DNA of 38,130 nucleotides from DRGT01 sp022567895 (GCA_022567895.1 JADFGC010000004.1:1-38130), one strand, 5' to 3'. Shown: positions 15,142 through 24,734, counted from the stretch's first letter. The notes: generated by a model from the letters alone, not told the origin. Program-made: numbers and translations.

Positions 15142-16299
15142 TTACGAATTAATCTTGATGTGTACCTTTTCTCCTTTATGTGCCTGATTCTGATACACTA
15201 ATCTAGGCCTGTGACCCTGTTTTTGGAGATATCCCGTAATTATGGCTGCCCATGCAAGTGAATGACCACTATTCATTCTTGATTCAATCGTAATGTTTTT
15301 TGTTCCTGGCTCCAAATCTGCCCTTCCAGAACAGACCATTTGCAATGAAGAATCAACAATTGTAATCAATTCTTCAAGTGATTTTGATCTAAGATTTATT
15401 CCATTTTTTTCAAGAAACTCTAACATGTCAATATCATGGTTTTTTGAAACTAGAGATGCGTTTAGAATATGTCCTAAAGCATCCTCATTAACTAATCGTA
15501 TAATTCTGTAAACTTCTTGAGCTTCTGATTTTGTCATGTCATACAAGCTATCAATTTTCATTGAATTCTTCCAAACATGAGAAAATACTTTCATCTGATT
15601 TACTCCCAAAATTTCTGTAGAAGAAAATATAGCACCTTTACCATTGTTGCTGTCAATCAGCATTAATTCTGTTTCATCAAAAATGAAACAATTCTGAATA
15701 ATATCAGAAATTCTAATCTTCGCTCCATCAGGAATTGCCTTAATCGATTCAGAACCAAGCAAAGATGGTGGAATGATAATTTTTACTTCCAAATCACGTC
15801 TTAATACCGTTAACATCTGATCTTTACATTCGGCAAGAAGACCAAGGCCCCACTGATCAACCATGATGTAAATTCTTGATTTAGAGCCTTCAACCATTGT
15901 TCTTAGCTGACTTAAAACAGCATTTGCACTGAGATCAAAATATCTCTTCTCTACTGCACCTCTCGATTTCTTACTATCTTCACTCATTTTTTTTAGATTT
16001 GTAACCAAAGTGTTCATTGCATTTACCTTGTTGATCTGCTCTTGAATAATATCATCAAATGCGTCTACAGGCGCAATTGCAGTACACATTCTTGGTTTGC
16101 TTTTTGAAATAATTGCCAACTTTTTCTTTTCTAGTTTTAACAAAATTGGATATACCTTTGTTCTTGGCAATTCAGAATAATATGCTAATTCACTAGCTGA
16201 AATAGTTCCTTTTGCTACCAATGTAACATAAGCGCGTGCCTCATAGTTGCTTAAGCCAAATTCTTCAAGACTAACTGTAAGAGCATGTTCGTTAACCAC
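15142..16299 (-). CDS. TrmB-family transcriptional regulator
   Basis: A 385-residue protein whose residues 8-75 form a winged helix-turn-helix of the TrmB type (LEEFGLSNYEARAYVTLVAK, then ISASELAYYSELPRTKVYPI). A coiled-coil stretch follows, then a phospholipase-D-like sensor domain (SRIYIMVDQWGL, VKIIIPPSLLG, FSSTEILGVNQMK). The C-terminal 110 residues are extra and unrecognised. TrmB regulators usually sense sugars. It is divergent from the cdvC unit across a 191-base gap, so it could act there, but this is inference. Confidence 0.88.
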   Translation of the reverse strand: MVNEHALTVSLEEFGLSNYEARAYVTLVAKGTISASELAYYSELPRTKVYPILLKLEKKKLAIISKSKPRMCTAIAPVDAFDDIIQEQINKVNAMNTLVTNLKKMSEDSKKSRGAVEKRYFDLSANAVLSQLRTMVEGSKSRIYIMVDQWGLGLLAECKDQMLTVLRRDLEVKIIIPPSLLGSESIKAIPDGAKIRISDIIQNCFIFDETELMLIDSNNGKGAIFSSTEILGVNQMKVFSHVWKNSMKIDSLYDMTKSEAQEVYRIIRLVNEDALGHILNASLVSKNHDIDMLEFLEKNGINLRSKSLEELITIVDSSLQMVCSGRADLEPGTKNITIESRMNSGHSLAWAAIITGYLQKQGHRPRLVYQNQAHKGEKVHIKINS

Positions 16300-16341
16300 A
16301 TGCTCTACTGAATTTAGAATAGGTAAAATCGAGAGCTAAAA

Positions 16342-16410
16342 TTCTTAGCACATCTACTCAAATACTGTCCCCTCTGTATGGTGTCACTGCGGTTAAAATC
16401 CGCGCTAGAA
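16342..16410 (+). other. structured intergenic segment with tRNA-like arms
   Basis: GCGG-TTAAAAT-CCGC at 16389-16403 is a 4-bp stem with a 7-base loop like a T-arm. The following GCTAGAA pairs with an upstream TTCT(T)AGC at 16342-16349 with one bulge. The T-loop C and a D-arm are missing, so this is not a normal tRNA. It lies between the divergent TrmB and CdvC units. Confidence 0.25.
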
Positions 16411-16490
16411 ATGGATTAAGCAAAATTGATCGTAGGCTCTAAAATTAGCGAGTCCTCTCCTAATGTACAATTCCTAATAGCACATAATCC

Positions 16491-16994
16491 TTGAGGGCTA
16501 TTAAACCAAATAGAAATCTGAAAAAGGATTTGGAGAAGGTACGGAAATTATCGTCCATAGTAAATAAAAAAATGGAATATTATAGGCAAAAAAACAATCA
16601 AAAAATTGAAAAACTGACTCCTGCTGAATTACAGGATTTACATGAAATTCTTAGAATTGCTGATTTTATCTTAACAAAACATGAAATGAACAAAGATTTT
16701 CATTCTATTTTGAAAGAATTTATTGGAATCATAAACAACTCTGCAAACTCTGTCGAAATATTGGATGATGAAATCAGCGAACTAGTAATTTCAGCTGAAA
16801 GCACAATAACTCACATCAAAACACTTCAGGGCAAGGTATCTGATGATTTTGATTTTGAAGCGAATCAAAAAGAGGTCAAAATTGAAGAAATTACCTCAGA
16901 ATCAAGTGGAAATAATTTAACCAATTCTTCTACAGGCGTTTACACTCAAGGATACCAACACAATTCTGCAGTTGAGGCTGAACAGGTAATCTAG
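16491..16994 (+). CDS. unrecognised helical protein directly upstream of cdvC
   Basis: 167 aa, no family recognised. The basic N-terminus (MRAIKPNRNLKKDLEKVRKL) is followed by long helices to about residue 120 with coiled-coil character (ILRIADFILTKHEMNKDF, VEILDDEISELVISAEST). The last 45 residues are Ser/Asn/Thr-rich and probably disordered. The stop TAG is immediately followed by the ATG of cdvC, with no gap, implying translational coupling. The layout (basic helix, helical body, flexible tail) is reminiscent of ESCRT-III-like CdvB substrates of CdvC, but no specific motif proves it. The start is TTG. Confidence 0.7.
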   Translation: MRAIKPNRNLKKDLEKVRKLSSIVNKKMEYYRQKNNQKIEKLTPAELQDLHEILRIADFILTKHEMNKDFHSILKEFIGIINNSANSVEILDDEISELVISAESTITHIKTLQGKVSDDFDFEANQKEVKIEEITSESSGNNLTNSSTGVYTQGYQHNSAVEAEQVI

Positions 16995-18188
16995 ATGAGT
17001 TTAGCCCCACAAGAGTTAGAAAATAGCGCAAGCAAATATGCTTCTGACGCAATCAAGTTTGATTCCCAGGGAGCTAGGGGTATGGCAATTGCCAATTATC
17101 AAAAAGCCATAGATTCTCTTGTAAGATTAATGCGACTTTATCCAAATAGCAAACTAAATCCAATCTACAAAGAACGAACACTTTCTTATCAAACAAGAAT
17201 CAAAGCACTAAAAGAAACTCATGGTGTAGAACCTGCAATTGATCCTAGTGCTTCACCAGAAGAGCAAAGGGCTAATCTAAAGAAACATCAAGACAAAACT
17301 GATGTTGAAGACCTCATTATGAAAGAAAAACCCAACGTTCGTTGGGAAGAAGTTATAGGAGTAGATGACGCAAAAAATGCATTACGTGAATCAATTGTTT
17401 ATCCAACTAAAAGACCTGATTTGTTTCCACTTGGCTGGCCTAAAGGACTGTTACTTTACGGGCCACCTGGTTGTGGTAAAACAATTCTAGCAGCTGCAAT
17501 TGCAAGTGAGCTTGATGGTTATTTCATAAACGTTGATGCAGCATCTATGATGAGTAAATGGCTTGGCGAAGCTGAGAAAAATGTTGCCAAACTGTTTAAC
17601 ATGGCAAGAGATTATGCGGAAAAAGAAGGAAAACCAGTAATATTGTTTGTAGATGAAGTTGATTCTCTTTTAGGTAAAAGAAATAGTGAAATCGGTGGAG
17701 AAGTTAGAGTTAGAAACCAATTCCTTACAGAAATGGATGGAGTAAATGAAAAGGGAAAAAATTTGAAAATGTATGTTATTGGGGCAACAAACAAACCCTG
17801 GAGTCTTGATTGGCCATTTCTTAGAAGATTCCAAAAAAGAATTTACGTTACACTACCAACACAAGCGGCTAGAGAAAAATTATTTGATCTTTACACTTCT
17901 CCATTAAGAACAGACAACAAGTTACGAAGTACTGAACTTGCAAAATTATTTGATGGCTATAGTGCAAGTGATATCAAAGACGTTTGTCAGGCTGGTCAGC
18001 TCAAAGCAGTAAATGAATTATTTAGCTCACCTGACTACAAAGAACCTATTTCTGGACAAGACCCACCTCAACCAAGAAATCTAACAATGGCAGATTTTAG
18101 AGCCATAATGACTAGAAGAAAACCAAGCGTTTCCACAGAAATGATTCGTGCATACTTCAAGTGGAGCGAAGAATTCAAGGCATTATAG
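16995..18188 (+). CDS. cdvC: CdvC, Vps4-like AAA ATPase for cell division
   Basis: 397 aa. Residues 1-75 form an MIT-like helical bundle (SKYASDAIKFDSQGARGMA, IANYQKAIDSLVRLMRLYP). A linker precedes the AAA domain from about 115: Walker A GPPGCGKT (156-163), SKWLGEAEKNV pore-loop region, Walker B ILFVDEVDSL (216-225), GATNKPW sensor region and RRFQKRIYV. It ends with the Vps4-type C-terminal helix. CdvC disassembles ESCRT-III-like CdvB filaments at division in thaumarchaea and Sulfolobales. Here cdvA and cdvB are not adjacent; the only partner is the preceding unknown gene. Confidence 0.93.
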   Translation: MSLAPQELENSASKYASDAIKFDSQGARGMAIANYQKAIDSLVRLMRLYPNSKLNPIYKERTLSYQTRIKALKETHGVEPAIDPSASPEEQRANLKKHQDKTDVEDLIMKEKPNVRWEEVIGVDDAKNALRESIVYPTKRPDLFPLGWPKGLLLYGPPGCGKTILAAAIASELDGYFINVDAASMMSKWLGEAEKNVAKLFNMARDYAEKEGKPVILFVDEVDSLLGKRNSEIGGEVRVRNQFLTEMDGVNEKGKNLKMYVIGATNKPWSLDWPFLRRFQKRIYVTLPTQAAREKLFDLYTSPLRTDNKLRSTELAKLFDGYSASDIKDVCQAGQLKAVNELFSSPDYKEPISGQDPPQPRNLTMADFRAIMTRRKPSVSTEMIRAYFKWSEEFKAL

Positions 18189-18263
18189 ATAATCTCCACG
18201 CCTAAGTGTAATTTCAAAATAAAATTTACATCTATTTATGATCTACTGGCTCGAATGTAATTC

Positions 18264-18428
18264 ATGGTAAAGCTAAGCTGTAGCCACTACGGTTATGATT
18301 GTGATTTTGAAACAGATGGCGATGCAGACGATGTAATCTCCAAATTTGGAGAACATACATTAAATGAACACGGAATTGATTATTCCAAAGAAACACTGAT
18401 GCAATTTATTCTGAGAATACGAGTATAA
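18264..18428 (+). CDS. DUF1059 small protein, 54 aa
   Basis: Matches the DUF1059 pattern: MVKLSCSHYGYDCDFETDGD with two Cys, then FGEHTLNEHGIDYSK with two His, ending MQFILRIRV. The Cys/His arrangement suggests a metal site. Family function is unknown. It stands between cdvC and carA on the same strand. Confidence 0.88.
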   Translation: MVKLSCSHYGYDCDFETDGDADDVISKFGEHTLNEHGIDYSKETLMQFILRIRV

Positions 18429-18495
18429 CAAAACTCCATAAGCATTGTATCTTTTTTCTTGATTCGATCACACTTCAAAACCCTTAAATCCGTAA

Positions 18496-18512
18496 TCGAA
18501 ACCACTTTTCGA
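18496..18512. repeat. 6-bp palindrome at the carA start
   Basis: TCGAAA-CCACT-TTTCGA is a perfect inverted repeat placed between a TATA-like CTTAAATC (18483-18490) and the presumed carA start. It is a candidate operator for pyrimidine or arginine control. Confidence 0.35.
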
Positions 18513-18514
18513 GG

Positions 18515-19678
18515 GTCACAATAACCACAAAAAAATCCAAATATGTAAACAAATTTGGAAAGCTGATCTTTGATGATGGCACCGTTCTTGACGGAATGGG
18601 GTTTGGTTATTCCACTACTGTTGTTGGCGAGATAGTTTTCAACACTGGAATGGTTGGTTATACAGAAACACTTACTGATCCATCGTACAGCGGGCAAATT
18701 TTGACACTAACTTATCCATTAGTTGGAAACTATGGAGTCCCAAATCCTGAATCAAAGGATGACGATGGAATTCCAAAATACTTTGAATCAGATAAAATCC
18801 AAGTTCGCGGTCTTGTAATTCACGAATTATCACTAGTCGCAAGTCACTGGAATATCTCAATGACGCTAGATGAATGGCTATACAACGAAAAAATTCCTGG
18901 AATATCGGGAATTGATACTCGTGCTCTAACAAAAAAACTCAGAGAAAAAGGAGTTATGATGGCTGCTCTTGCAGTTTCTGATAAAGAAATTGATGTAGAA
19001 GAAATAAAGAAAAAACTTTCTTCTGCAACAAATTACAATTCAGAAGAATTCATGGACGTTGTTTCTACAAAATCTGAACAGACCTACGGAAAAGAAAAAC
19101 AGTCTGTTGTAGTTATTGATACTGGAACAAAAAATGCAATATTGCGAAACATTCGAGATATTGGTTACAAAGTTATCAAAGTTCCTTGGAATACTCCAAT
19201 TGAGAAAATTCTTTCATACAAACCAAAAGGAGTTGTATTTAGTAATGGCCCAGGCGACCCGCAGAATTGTCCTGATACTATTAAAGTAGCAAAATCATTA
19301 ATTGAAAAAAATATTCCCACTCTAGGAATTTGTCTGGGTGCTCAAATCATTGGCCTTGCAGGAAACGCAGATACTTACAAACTAAAGTATGGGCATCGTG
19401 GACAGAACAAACCATGCCTAAATTTGGATAATAATCAAGTTTATGTTACTAGTCAGAATCACGGTTACTGCATAAATCCAGAATCTTTGAAAAATTCTGA
19501 TTTTGATTTATGGTTTTCAAATACAGATGATAAAACCGTTGAAGGTATCAAACATAAAAAACAAAAATGCATAGCTGTACAATTTCACCCAGAAGCATCG
19601 CCTGGACCTTATGATTGTAAGTTCATTTTTGAAGAGCTGAAGAACCTAATGGAGGAGGGAAAGTCTGCCAAAAAATGA
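18515..19678 (+). CDS. carA: carbamoyl-phosphate synthase small subunit (glutaminase)
   Basis: The CarA domain begins at KFGKLIFDDGTVLDG, which lies upstream of the first in-frame ATG (18596). Homology therefore requires a start further up, where only GTC (18515) or ATA (18521) precede ITTKKSKYVNKFGK; no ATG, GTG or TTG is in frame. The rest is normal: GYTETLTDPSYSGQILTLTYP, IDTRALTKKLREKG, and the class I glutamine amidotransferase with GICLGAQIIG nucleophile Cys, SQNHGYCI and QFHPEASPGP His/Glu. It supplies ammonia to CarB for carbamoyl phosphate. The 3' end overlaps carB. Confidence 0.9.
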   Translation, partial: VTITTKKSKYVNKFGKLIFDDGTVLDGMGFGYSTTVVGEIVFNTGMVGYTETLTDPSYSGQILTLTYPLVGNYGVPNPESKDDDGIPKYFESDKIQVRGLVIHELSLVASHWNISMTLDEWLYNEKIPGISGIDTRALTKKLREKGVMMAALAVSDKEIDVEEIKKKLSSATNYNSEEFMDVVSTKSEQTYGKEKQSVVVIDTGTKNAILRNIRDIGYKVIKVPWNTPIEKILSYKPKGVVFSNGPGDPQNCPDTIKVAKSLIEKNIPTLGICLGAQIIGLAGNADTYKLKYGHRGQNKPCLNLDNNQVYVTSQNHGYCINPESLKNSDFDLWFSNTDDKTVEGIKHKKQKCIAVQFHPEASPGPYDCKFIFEELKNLMEEGKSAKK

Positions 19679-22600
19679 GTCGATAAAAAAAGTTCTTGTT
19701 TTAGGTAGTGGGGCAATAAAAATCGGAGAAGCAGGCGAAAGTCGATAAACGACCGTCAATTCGACTACTCCGGAAGCCAATGCCTCAAAGCAATTCGAGA
19801 AGAAGGACTGAAAAGTATTCTCATAAATCCAAACATTGCAACAATTCAAACGGATACAAGATTTGCTGATCAAGTGTACTTGTTACCAGTAAATCCAGAG
19901 TATGTTGAGTCCATAATTGAATCAGAACGACCGGATGGGATTATGCTAGCATATGGTGGACAAACTGCATTAAACTGTGGTATAAAACTAGACGAAACTG
20001 ACGTTCTAAAAAAATATGGAATTAATGTACTTGGAACTCAAGTTCCAGGAATTAAGAAAGCTGAGAACCGTCAATTCTTCAAAGATTCAATGAATGAATG
20101 TAATGTTCCGGTTCTTAAAAGCAAAACTGTAACAAATTTTGAAGAGGCAAAAAAGGTACCCGAAGAACTTGGATACCCGGTGATAATTCGAGTGGCTTAC
20201 ACACTTGGAGGAAAGGGGGGAGGAATTGCTCACAACGAAATCGAATTGCATGAAATTGTTGAGCGAGGAATTAATGCAAGTTTAGTGGGGCAGGTTCTGA
20301 TTGAGGAATATGTTGGAAGCTGGAAACAAATTGAATATGAAGTAATGCAGGATTATGCCGGAAATAACATAATTGTCTGTAATATGGAAAATGTCCTCTC
20401 CATGAAAGTCCACACCGGAGATAATATCGTAGTGGCTCCTTCACAAACTATCAGTAACCACGAATATCATATGCTACGTTCAGCCTCACTTCGTGCATCA
20501 AAACACGTTGGTATTGTTGGAGAATGCAATATTCAGTTTGCTTTAGAACCTAGCTCAGAACAATATGTTGCTATAGAGATTAATCCTCGACTTTCACGCT
20601 CATCTGCACTAGCGAGCAAAGCAACTGGATATCCATTAGCATACATGTCTGCAAAAATAGGACTGGGATATTCACTTCCAGAACTTGTTAACCATATTAC
20701 AAAATCAACAACTGCATGTTTTGAGCCATCTTTAGATTATATTGTATGTAAACACCCTCGTTGGGATTTTGCAAAATTTGAACTAGTTAACAGGAAACTT
20801 GGTCCTGCAATGAAGTCTGTTGGCGAAGTAATGGCTGTGGGAAGAACATTTGAAGAATCTCTTCAAAAATCTATCAGGATGCTTGACATTGGAAATGATG
20901 GATTAGTATTAAATCGATTTAATGGAAAAACATACGACGAAGAAGAAATTGAAGAACAACTATCTCATCCCGACGATTTAATTTTATACTATGTAGCGGC
21001 TGCTCTAAAGAAAGGAATTTCTGTTGAAAAGATTTACGATTTATCAGCAATTGATCCTTGGTTTATCGAAAAAATAAAAAACATTGTTGAAACTGAAGCA
21101 AAACTAAAAGAAAAATCATTAGAAAAATCATTACTTAAGGATGCAAAACGCTTTGGCTTTTCTGATAAACAAATTGCACGGGCAACAGAAAAAGAACCAT
21201 TAGAAATACGAAAAATTAGAAAAGACTTTGGAATTGTCCCTGTAGTAAAACAAATTGATACGCTCGCAGCTGAATGGCCTGCAAAAACAAATTACTTATA
21301 CTTAACTTATGGTGGAGACAAAAACGATCTAGAGGTATCAAGTAACGAAACAGGAATTATAATTCTTGGCGCTGGCCCTTATCGAATTGGAAGCAGTGTT
21401 GAATTTGATTGGGGAACTGTAAACATGGTTTGGGGATTGCAAGAACATGGAGAAAAAAATGTCGTAGTTGTTAATTGTAATCCTGAAACAGTTTCAACTG
21501 ATTATGATATTTGCAGTAGGCTTTACTTTGAAGAACTAACTCAAGAACGAATTCTTGACATTACTGAATTTGAAAATCCAAAAGGCGTTGTTACTTGTGT
21601 CGGTGGTCAAACAGCAAATAATCTTACACCAACCTTGGCCAAAAATGGCGTTAACATACTAGGCACAAAAGCAGAGGATATTGATAGGGCTGAAAATCGT
21701 TCAAAATTCAGTAGTGTTCTTGATGAATTGCATATTCCGCAGCCACAATGGCAGGCATTTTCAAGCCTAATTGATGCTAAAACATTTGCGCAAGATGTAG
21801 GATATCCAGTAATCGTTCGACCGTCCTATGTGCTGAGTGGCGCTGCTATGAGAGTGGTATGGTCACAAAATGAATTAAAGACCTATGTAAAAGAGGCAAC
21901 AACGGTTTCTCCTGATCATCCAGTTGTAATTTCAAAATTCATGCTAAATTCTCTTGAAGTAGATGTTGATGGAGTTTGTGATGGAAAAAATGTGATTATA
22001 GGAGCAATAGTTGAGCATATTGACAGTGCTGGTGTACATTCAGGAGATGCTATGATGTGTATTCCACCTTGGCGTTTGAATAATAAAATTATTGAAACAA
22101 TTACAGATTATACAAACAAGATTGCCACGTCGTTTAATGTGAAAGGACCATTTAATCTACAATTCTTGGTTAAAGACGGTCATGTGTATGTTATTGAACT
22201 TAACATTCGTGCATCACGTTCAATGCCTTTTGTTTCAAAACTTGTTAAAACAAATCTAATTAGTTTAGCATCAAATGCAATTGTAGGAAAATCTTTGCCA
22301 CATATTCCACATGATCAGTGGAAGAAAATTCATAACTATGGAATCAAAGTTCCACAGTTTTCATTTATGCAATTAGAAGGTGCTGATATAGTATTAGGGG
22401 TGGAAATGCAGTCAACAGGAGAAGCTGCATGTTTTGGAAATAGCTTTTATGATGCACTTTCAAAGGGCTTGATCTCAGTAGGATACAACTTGCCAAAAGA
22501 AGGAACTGCTTTAATTACTATTGGTGGTCAAGAAAACAAAGAAAAATTACTGCCAACAATCGCCCAATTAAAAAATCTTGGATTTAAAATTCTTGCAACA

Positions 22601-22927
22601 GAACACACTGCTGAATTCTTTGAAGAGAAAATTGGAAATATAGAAATAGTTCATAAAATTAGTGAACCTGAACGAAAACCAAACATTGCTGATTTGCTTT
22701 ATGAAAGAAAAATTAACTTTATCATAAACATTCCAAGTACCACTACACTAGAAAAATACGTTGGAATGCTTTATGATGAATACCAAATTCGAAGGAAATC
22801 TATAGAACTAGGAATTCCAGTCCTTACAACTACAGAGCTTGCTGAATCATTTGTCAAAACACTTGAATGGCTTCAAAAAAATGAAACAACAAAAAATCCT
22901 TTGGAGCCATATGACAAAATCTCCTAA
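19665..22927 (+). CDS. carB: carbamoyl-phosphate synthase large subunit, frame interrupted near the 5' end
   Basis: From 19874 the frame is open for 1,017 codons and holds both ATP-grasp halves (IRVAYTLGGKGGGIAHNE, EINPRLSRSSALASKATG; VRPSYVLSGAAMRVV, ELNIRASRSMPFVSKLVK) and the MGS-like C-terminus. The missing N-terminus is present upstream in another frame: PKNESIKKVLVLGSGAIKIG then EAGE, and DYSGSQCLKAIREEG after a 20-base insertion at 19740-19759 that adds a TAA and shifts frame. The predicted start is CTG at 19665 behind a strong GGAGGAGGG. The whole would be about 1,080 aa, the normal length. It is either mutated or a sequence error; translation might otherwise restart at GTG 19874. Confidence 0.9.
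19740..19759 (+). other. 20-base frame-breaking insertion in carB
   Basis: Removing AGTCGATAAACGACCGTCAA restores the conserved GEAGEFDYSGSQ reading. The first ten bases copy 19678-19687, and the distal part with its flank (ACCGTCAATTC) matches 20067-20077. It also contains the hairpin GTCG-ATAAA-CGAC. Confidence 0.8.
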
Positions 22928-23673
22928 AGCACTTGAGCAATCATTGATTCATTACCTATCACAGCGCCATCTAATGTTACAATTCGAGCTGAAAAATTCT
23001 CTTTAATTTTTTCTATTATGGGAGAAATTGATTTTTTGTATTGTCTTTTGTGAGTTGCATAGAAGTATTTGTTAAATGAAGGAATTATAGTGATTTCGAT
23101 TTCTCCTGAACTAGAAGGAAATATTCTCTGTTTTTCTATTTTAATTGAAATCCAAACCCTTTGTCCATTTATTACTGAATCTACTTGAAAGAAAACTGGA
23201 TGAACATGACCCATAATTATTCTCTCCACATGTGAAAAATTTTCTGAAGGCATTGTATGACCATGAGTTAGTAAAGCATTCTCAATTACCAAACCTGTAG
23301 AACTGATTAGAGTTATTCCTTCCGGAACTAATTTCTGAATATTAGAATCATGATTGCCTGGAACCAAAACTGTATCTACTTTTTCTTTAATTTTTTCAAA
23401 AAATAAAGGAACTTCGTTCCATTCATTTTTTGAAATTGATTTTATGCTGGATTTTACGTCTCCTAACAGAATTAATGAATCTGGTTTTGTTTTTTCAATA
23501 ATTTCTGAAAGCTCAGATATTGTTTCATTTATTGTAGTATTTTTTCCTACAAAAATATCGTTTGATGCTAGATTTGCCTCAAATCCAATATGCAAATCTG
23601 TGACAATGAGATTTCTAGTCTCACCTTCCAAAATTAGGGCGGGTTTTGATGGAATAATTCTAGTTTCAACCAT
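22924..23673 (-). CDS. calcineurin-like metallophosphoesterase
   Basis: All metal-binding motifs are present: VTDLHIGF (DxH), LLGDVKSS (GD), VPGNHDSN (GNHD), LTHGHTMP and MGHVHPVF (GHxH). Length is about 249 aa from MVETRIIPSKP; an upstream in-frame ATG at 23691 would add MRSIFL. Related archaeal proteins are annotated as DNA-repair-type or generic phosphoesterases, and the substrate is unknown. Its end overlaps the carB stop by four bases, and it is divergent from the SWIM protein with only about 34 bases between starts, so the two share a compact promoter. Confidence 0.88.
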   Translation of the reverse strand: MVETRIIPSKPALILEGETRNLIVTDLHIGFEANLASNDIFVGKNTTINETISELSEIIEKTKPDSLILLGDVKSSIKSISKNEWNEVPLFFEKIKEKVDTVLVPGNHDSNIQKLVPEGITLISSTGLVIENALLTHGHTMPSENFSHVERIIMGHVHPVFFQVDSVINGQRVWISIKIEKQRIFPSSSGEIEITIIPSFNKYFYATHKRQYKKSISPIIEKIKENFSARIVTLDGAVIGNESMIAQVL

Positions 23674-23707
23674 CAAAAATATACTACGCATTTGAAATTA
23701 ATTCCTT

Positions 23708-24010
23708 GTGAAAAAAGAAAATAGCAAAATAGAATCGACCGTTTCGGAAAAGCGAGTAAAACTACACATCTTTGAGCCAAGTAACCGAAAGATTTGGACA
23801 GTGGTTGGTAAGGGAGAAGAATATTGGATATATCCAGAAATGGAATTTTGTTCTTGTCCTGGGTTTTACTTTGGAAAAATTAACGGAAAAAAAGAGTGCT
23901 ATCATCTGGAATCTGCTAAATTAGCTGAAAAAGAGAACAAAACTGAGATCATAAAATTCTCAGATGATGAATATGGCGATTTTTTATCAGGATTAATTTC
24001 TGATTTGTAA
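23708..24010 (+). CDS. SWIM zinc-finger protein, 100 aa
   Basis: Residues about 47-68 carry FCSCPGFYFGKINGKKECYH, the CxCx(n)CxH SWIM zinc-binding pattern. It is otherwise short with a charged N-terminus. SWIM domains mediate DNA or protein contacts, for example in Rad51-paralogue complexes of eukaryotes and archaea. The GTG start at 23708 lies close to the divergent metallophosphoesterase, and a shared role in nucleic-acid metabolism is possible but unproven. Confidence 0.88.
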   Translation: MKKENSKIESTVSEKRVKLHIFEPSNRKIWTVVGKGEEYWIYPEMEFCSCPGFYFGKINGKKECYHLESAKLAEKENKTEIIKFSDDEYGDFLSGLISDL

Positions 24011-24067
24011 GAATTCAATTTAAACAAAATCAAGTGTTATATTAACGAAAAAAATTTTGTGATTTAA

Positions 24068-24445
24068 TTGAAATCACCGCATGAAGTTTTGCGTAAAGTA
24101 GCTGAAGAAATCATTGACTTGGATACTAAAATGAGATTTGTTGGAATCATTGATTTGAAAGGTAGTATTGTTGAAGGAATCATGAAAAAAGGAAAAACCT
24201 CACTTGAATCACAAAAAGAAGATGAGCATTTTTGCATGCAAGTTGCTGAAAGACGAAAAATGAGAACCGAATTTGATAAAAATCTTGGCAAAGTAAGATA
24301 TGTACATGTTGAACGAGAGAACGTAACTCAATTGGTTGTTTATACTAAAAAAAATACAATTTTAGTAACTGTAGAGCCTGAGCTTGACATAAAAAAGAAA
24401 ATGCAAATTGTTAACAGTATTAAAAAAATAGCTTCCAAACTCTAA
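24068..24445 (+). CDS. DUF6659-type thaumarchaeal protein, 125 aa
   Basis: Begins MKSPHEVLRKVAEEII and has IDLDTKMRFVGIIDLKGSIV, then a charged helix (MQVAERRKMRTEFDKNLGKV) and strands RYVHVERENVTQLVVYTKK. The order of strands and helices looks like a Roadblock/profilin-type fold. It is clearly similar to the protein at 35761-36135 (RFVAVINKKGEL, KRTDMEAFFDKSLGPVEFEW). The family name is from memory; function is unknown, and signalling or gene-regulatory roles are speculative. TTG start with no Shine-Dalgarno. Confidence 0.75.
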   Translation: MKSPHEVLRKVAEEIIDLDTKMRFVGIIDLKGSIVEGIMKKGKTSLESQKEDEHFCMQVAERRKMRTEFDKNLGKVRYVHVERENVTQLVVYTKKNTILVTVEPELDIKKKMQIVNSIKKIASKL

Positions 24446-24484
24446 ACTATAACTTCTTTAATGATTTGAGGAGATTTACAAAAC

Positions 24485-24730
24485 ATGGATGAATCAGAAT
24501 ATAATTCTCAGATTGAAAAAATTGCTTCCTTAATGACTGGCGATAAATTATCTCTGGATGAACAAGACCCACAAAAACTGAAAAAATATCATGATTATGC
24601 CAAAACAAATTTCAAACTAAACGATGAATCCGCATTGCAACTGGTTTACGAATCATTACTTTACCTAAAGCTTCAATATTCAGCTGATCCTTTGCAAGAA
24701 GGAGACAAATTTGGAGTAGGGTTTAGTTAA
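24485..24730 (+). CDS. hypothetical acidic helical protein, 81 aa
   Basis: MDESEYNSQIEKIASLMTGD start, then alternating charged helices and ALQLVYESLLYLKLQYSADP. No known domain. A GAGGAG lies 11 bases before the ATG. It is tail-to-tail with the 99-aa gene at 24735. Confidence 0.6.
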   Translation: MDESEYNSQIEKIASLMTGDKLSLDEQDPQKLKKYHDYAKTNFKLNDESALQLVYESLLYLKLQYSADPLQEGDKFGVGFS

Positions 24731-24734
24731 TTGT

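Noticed and set aside
19740..19759. Intein, intron or mobile insertion in carB
   Set aside because: Only 20 bases, with no splice motif or target duplication; copies of nearby sequence fit mutation or misassembly better.
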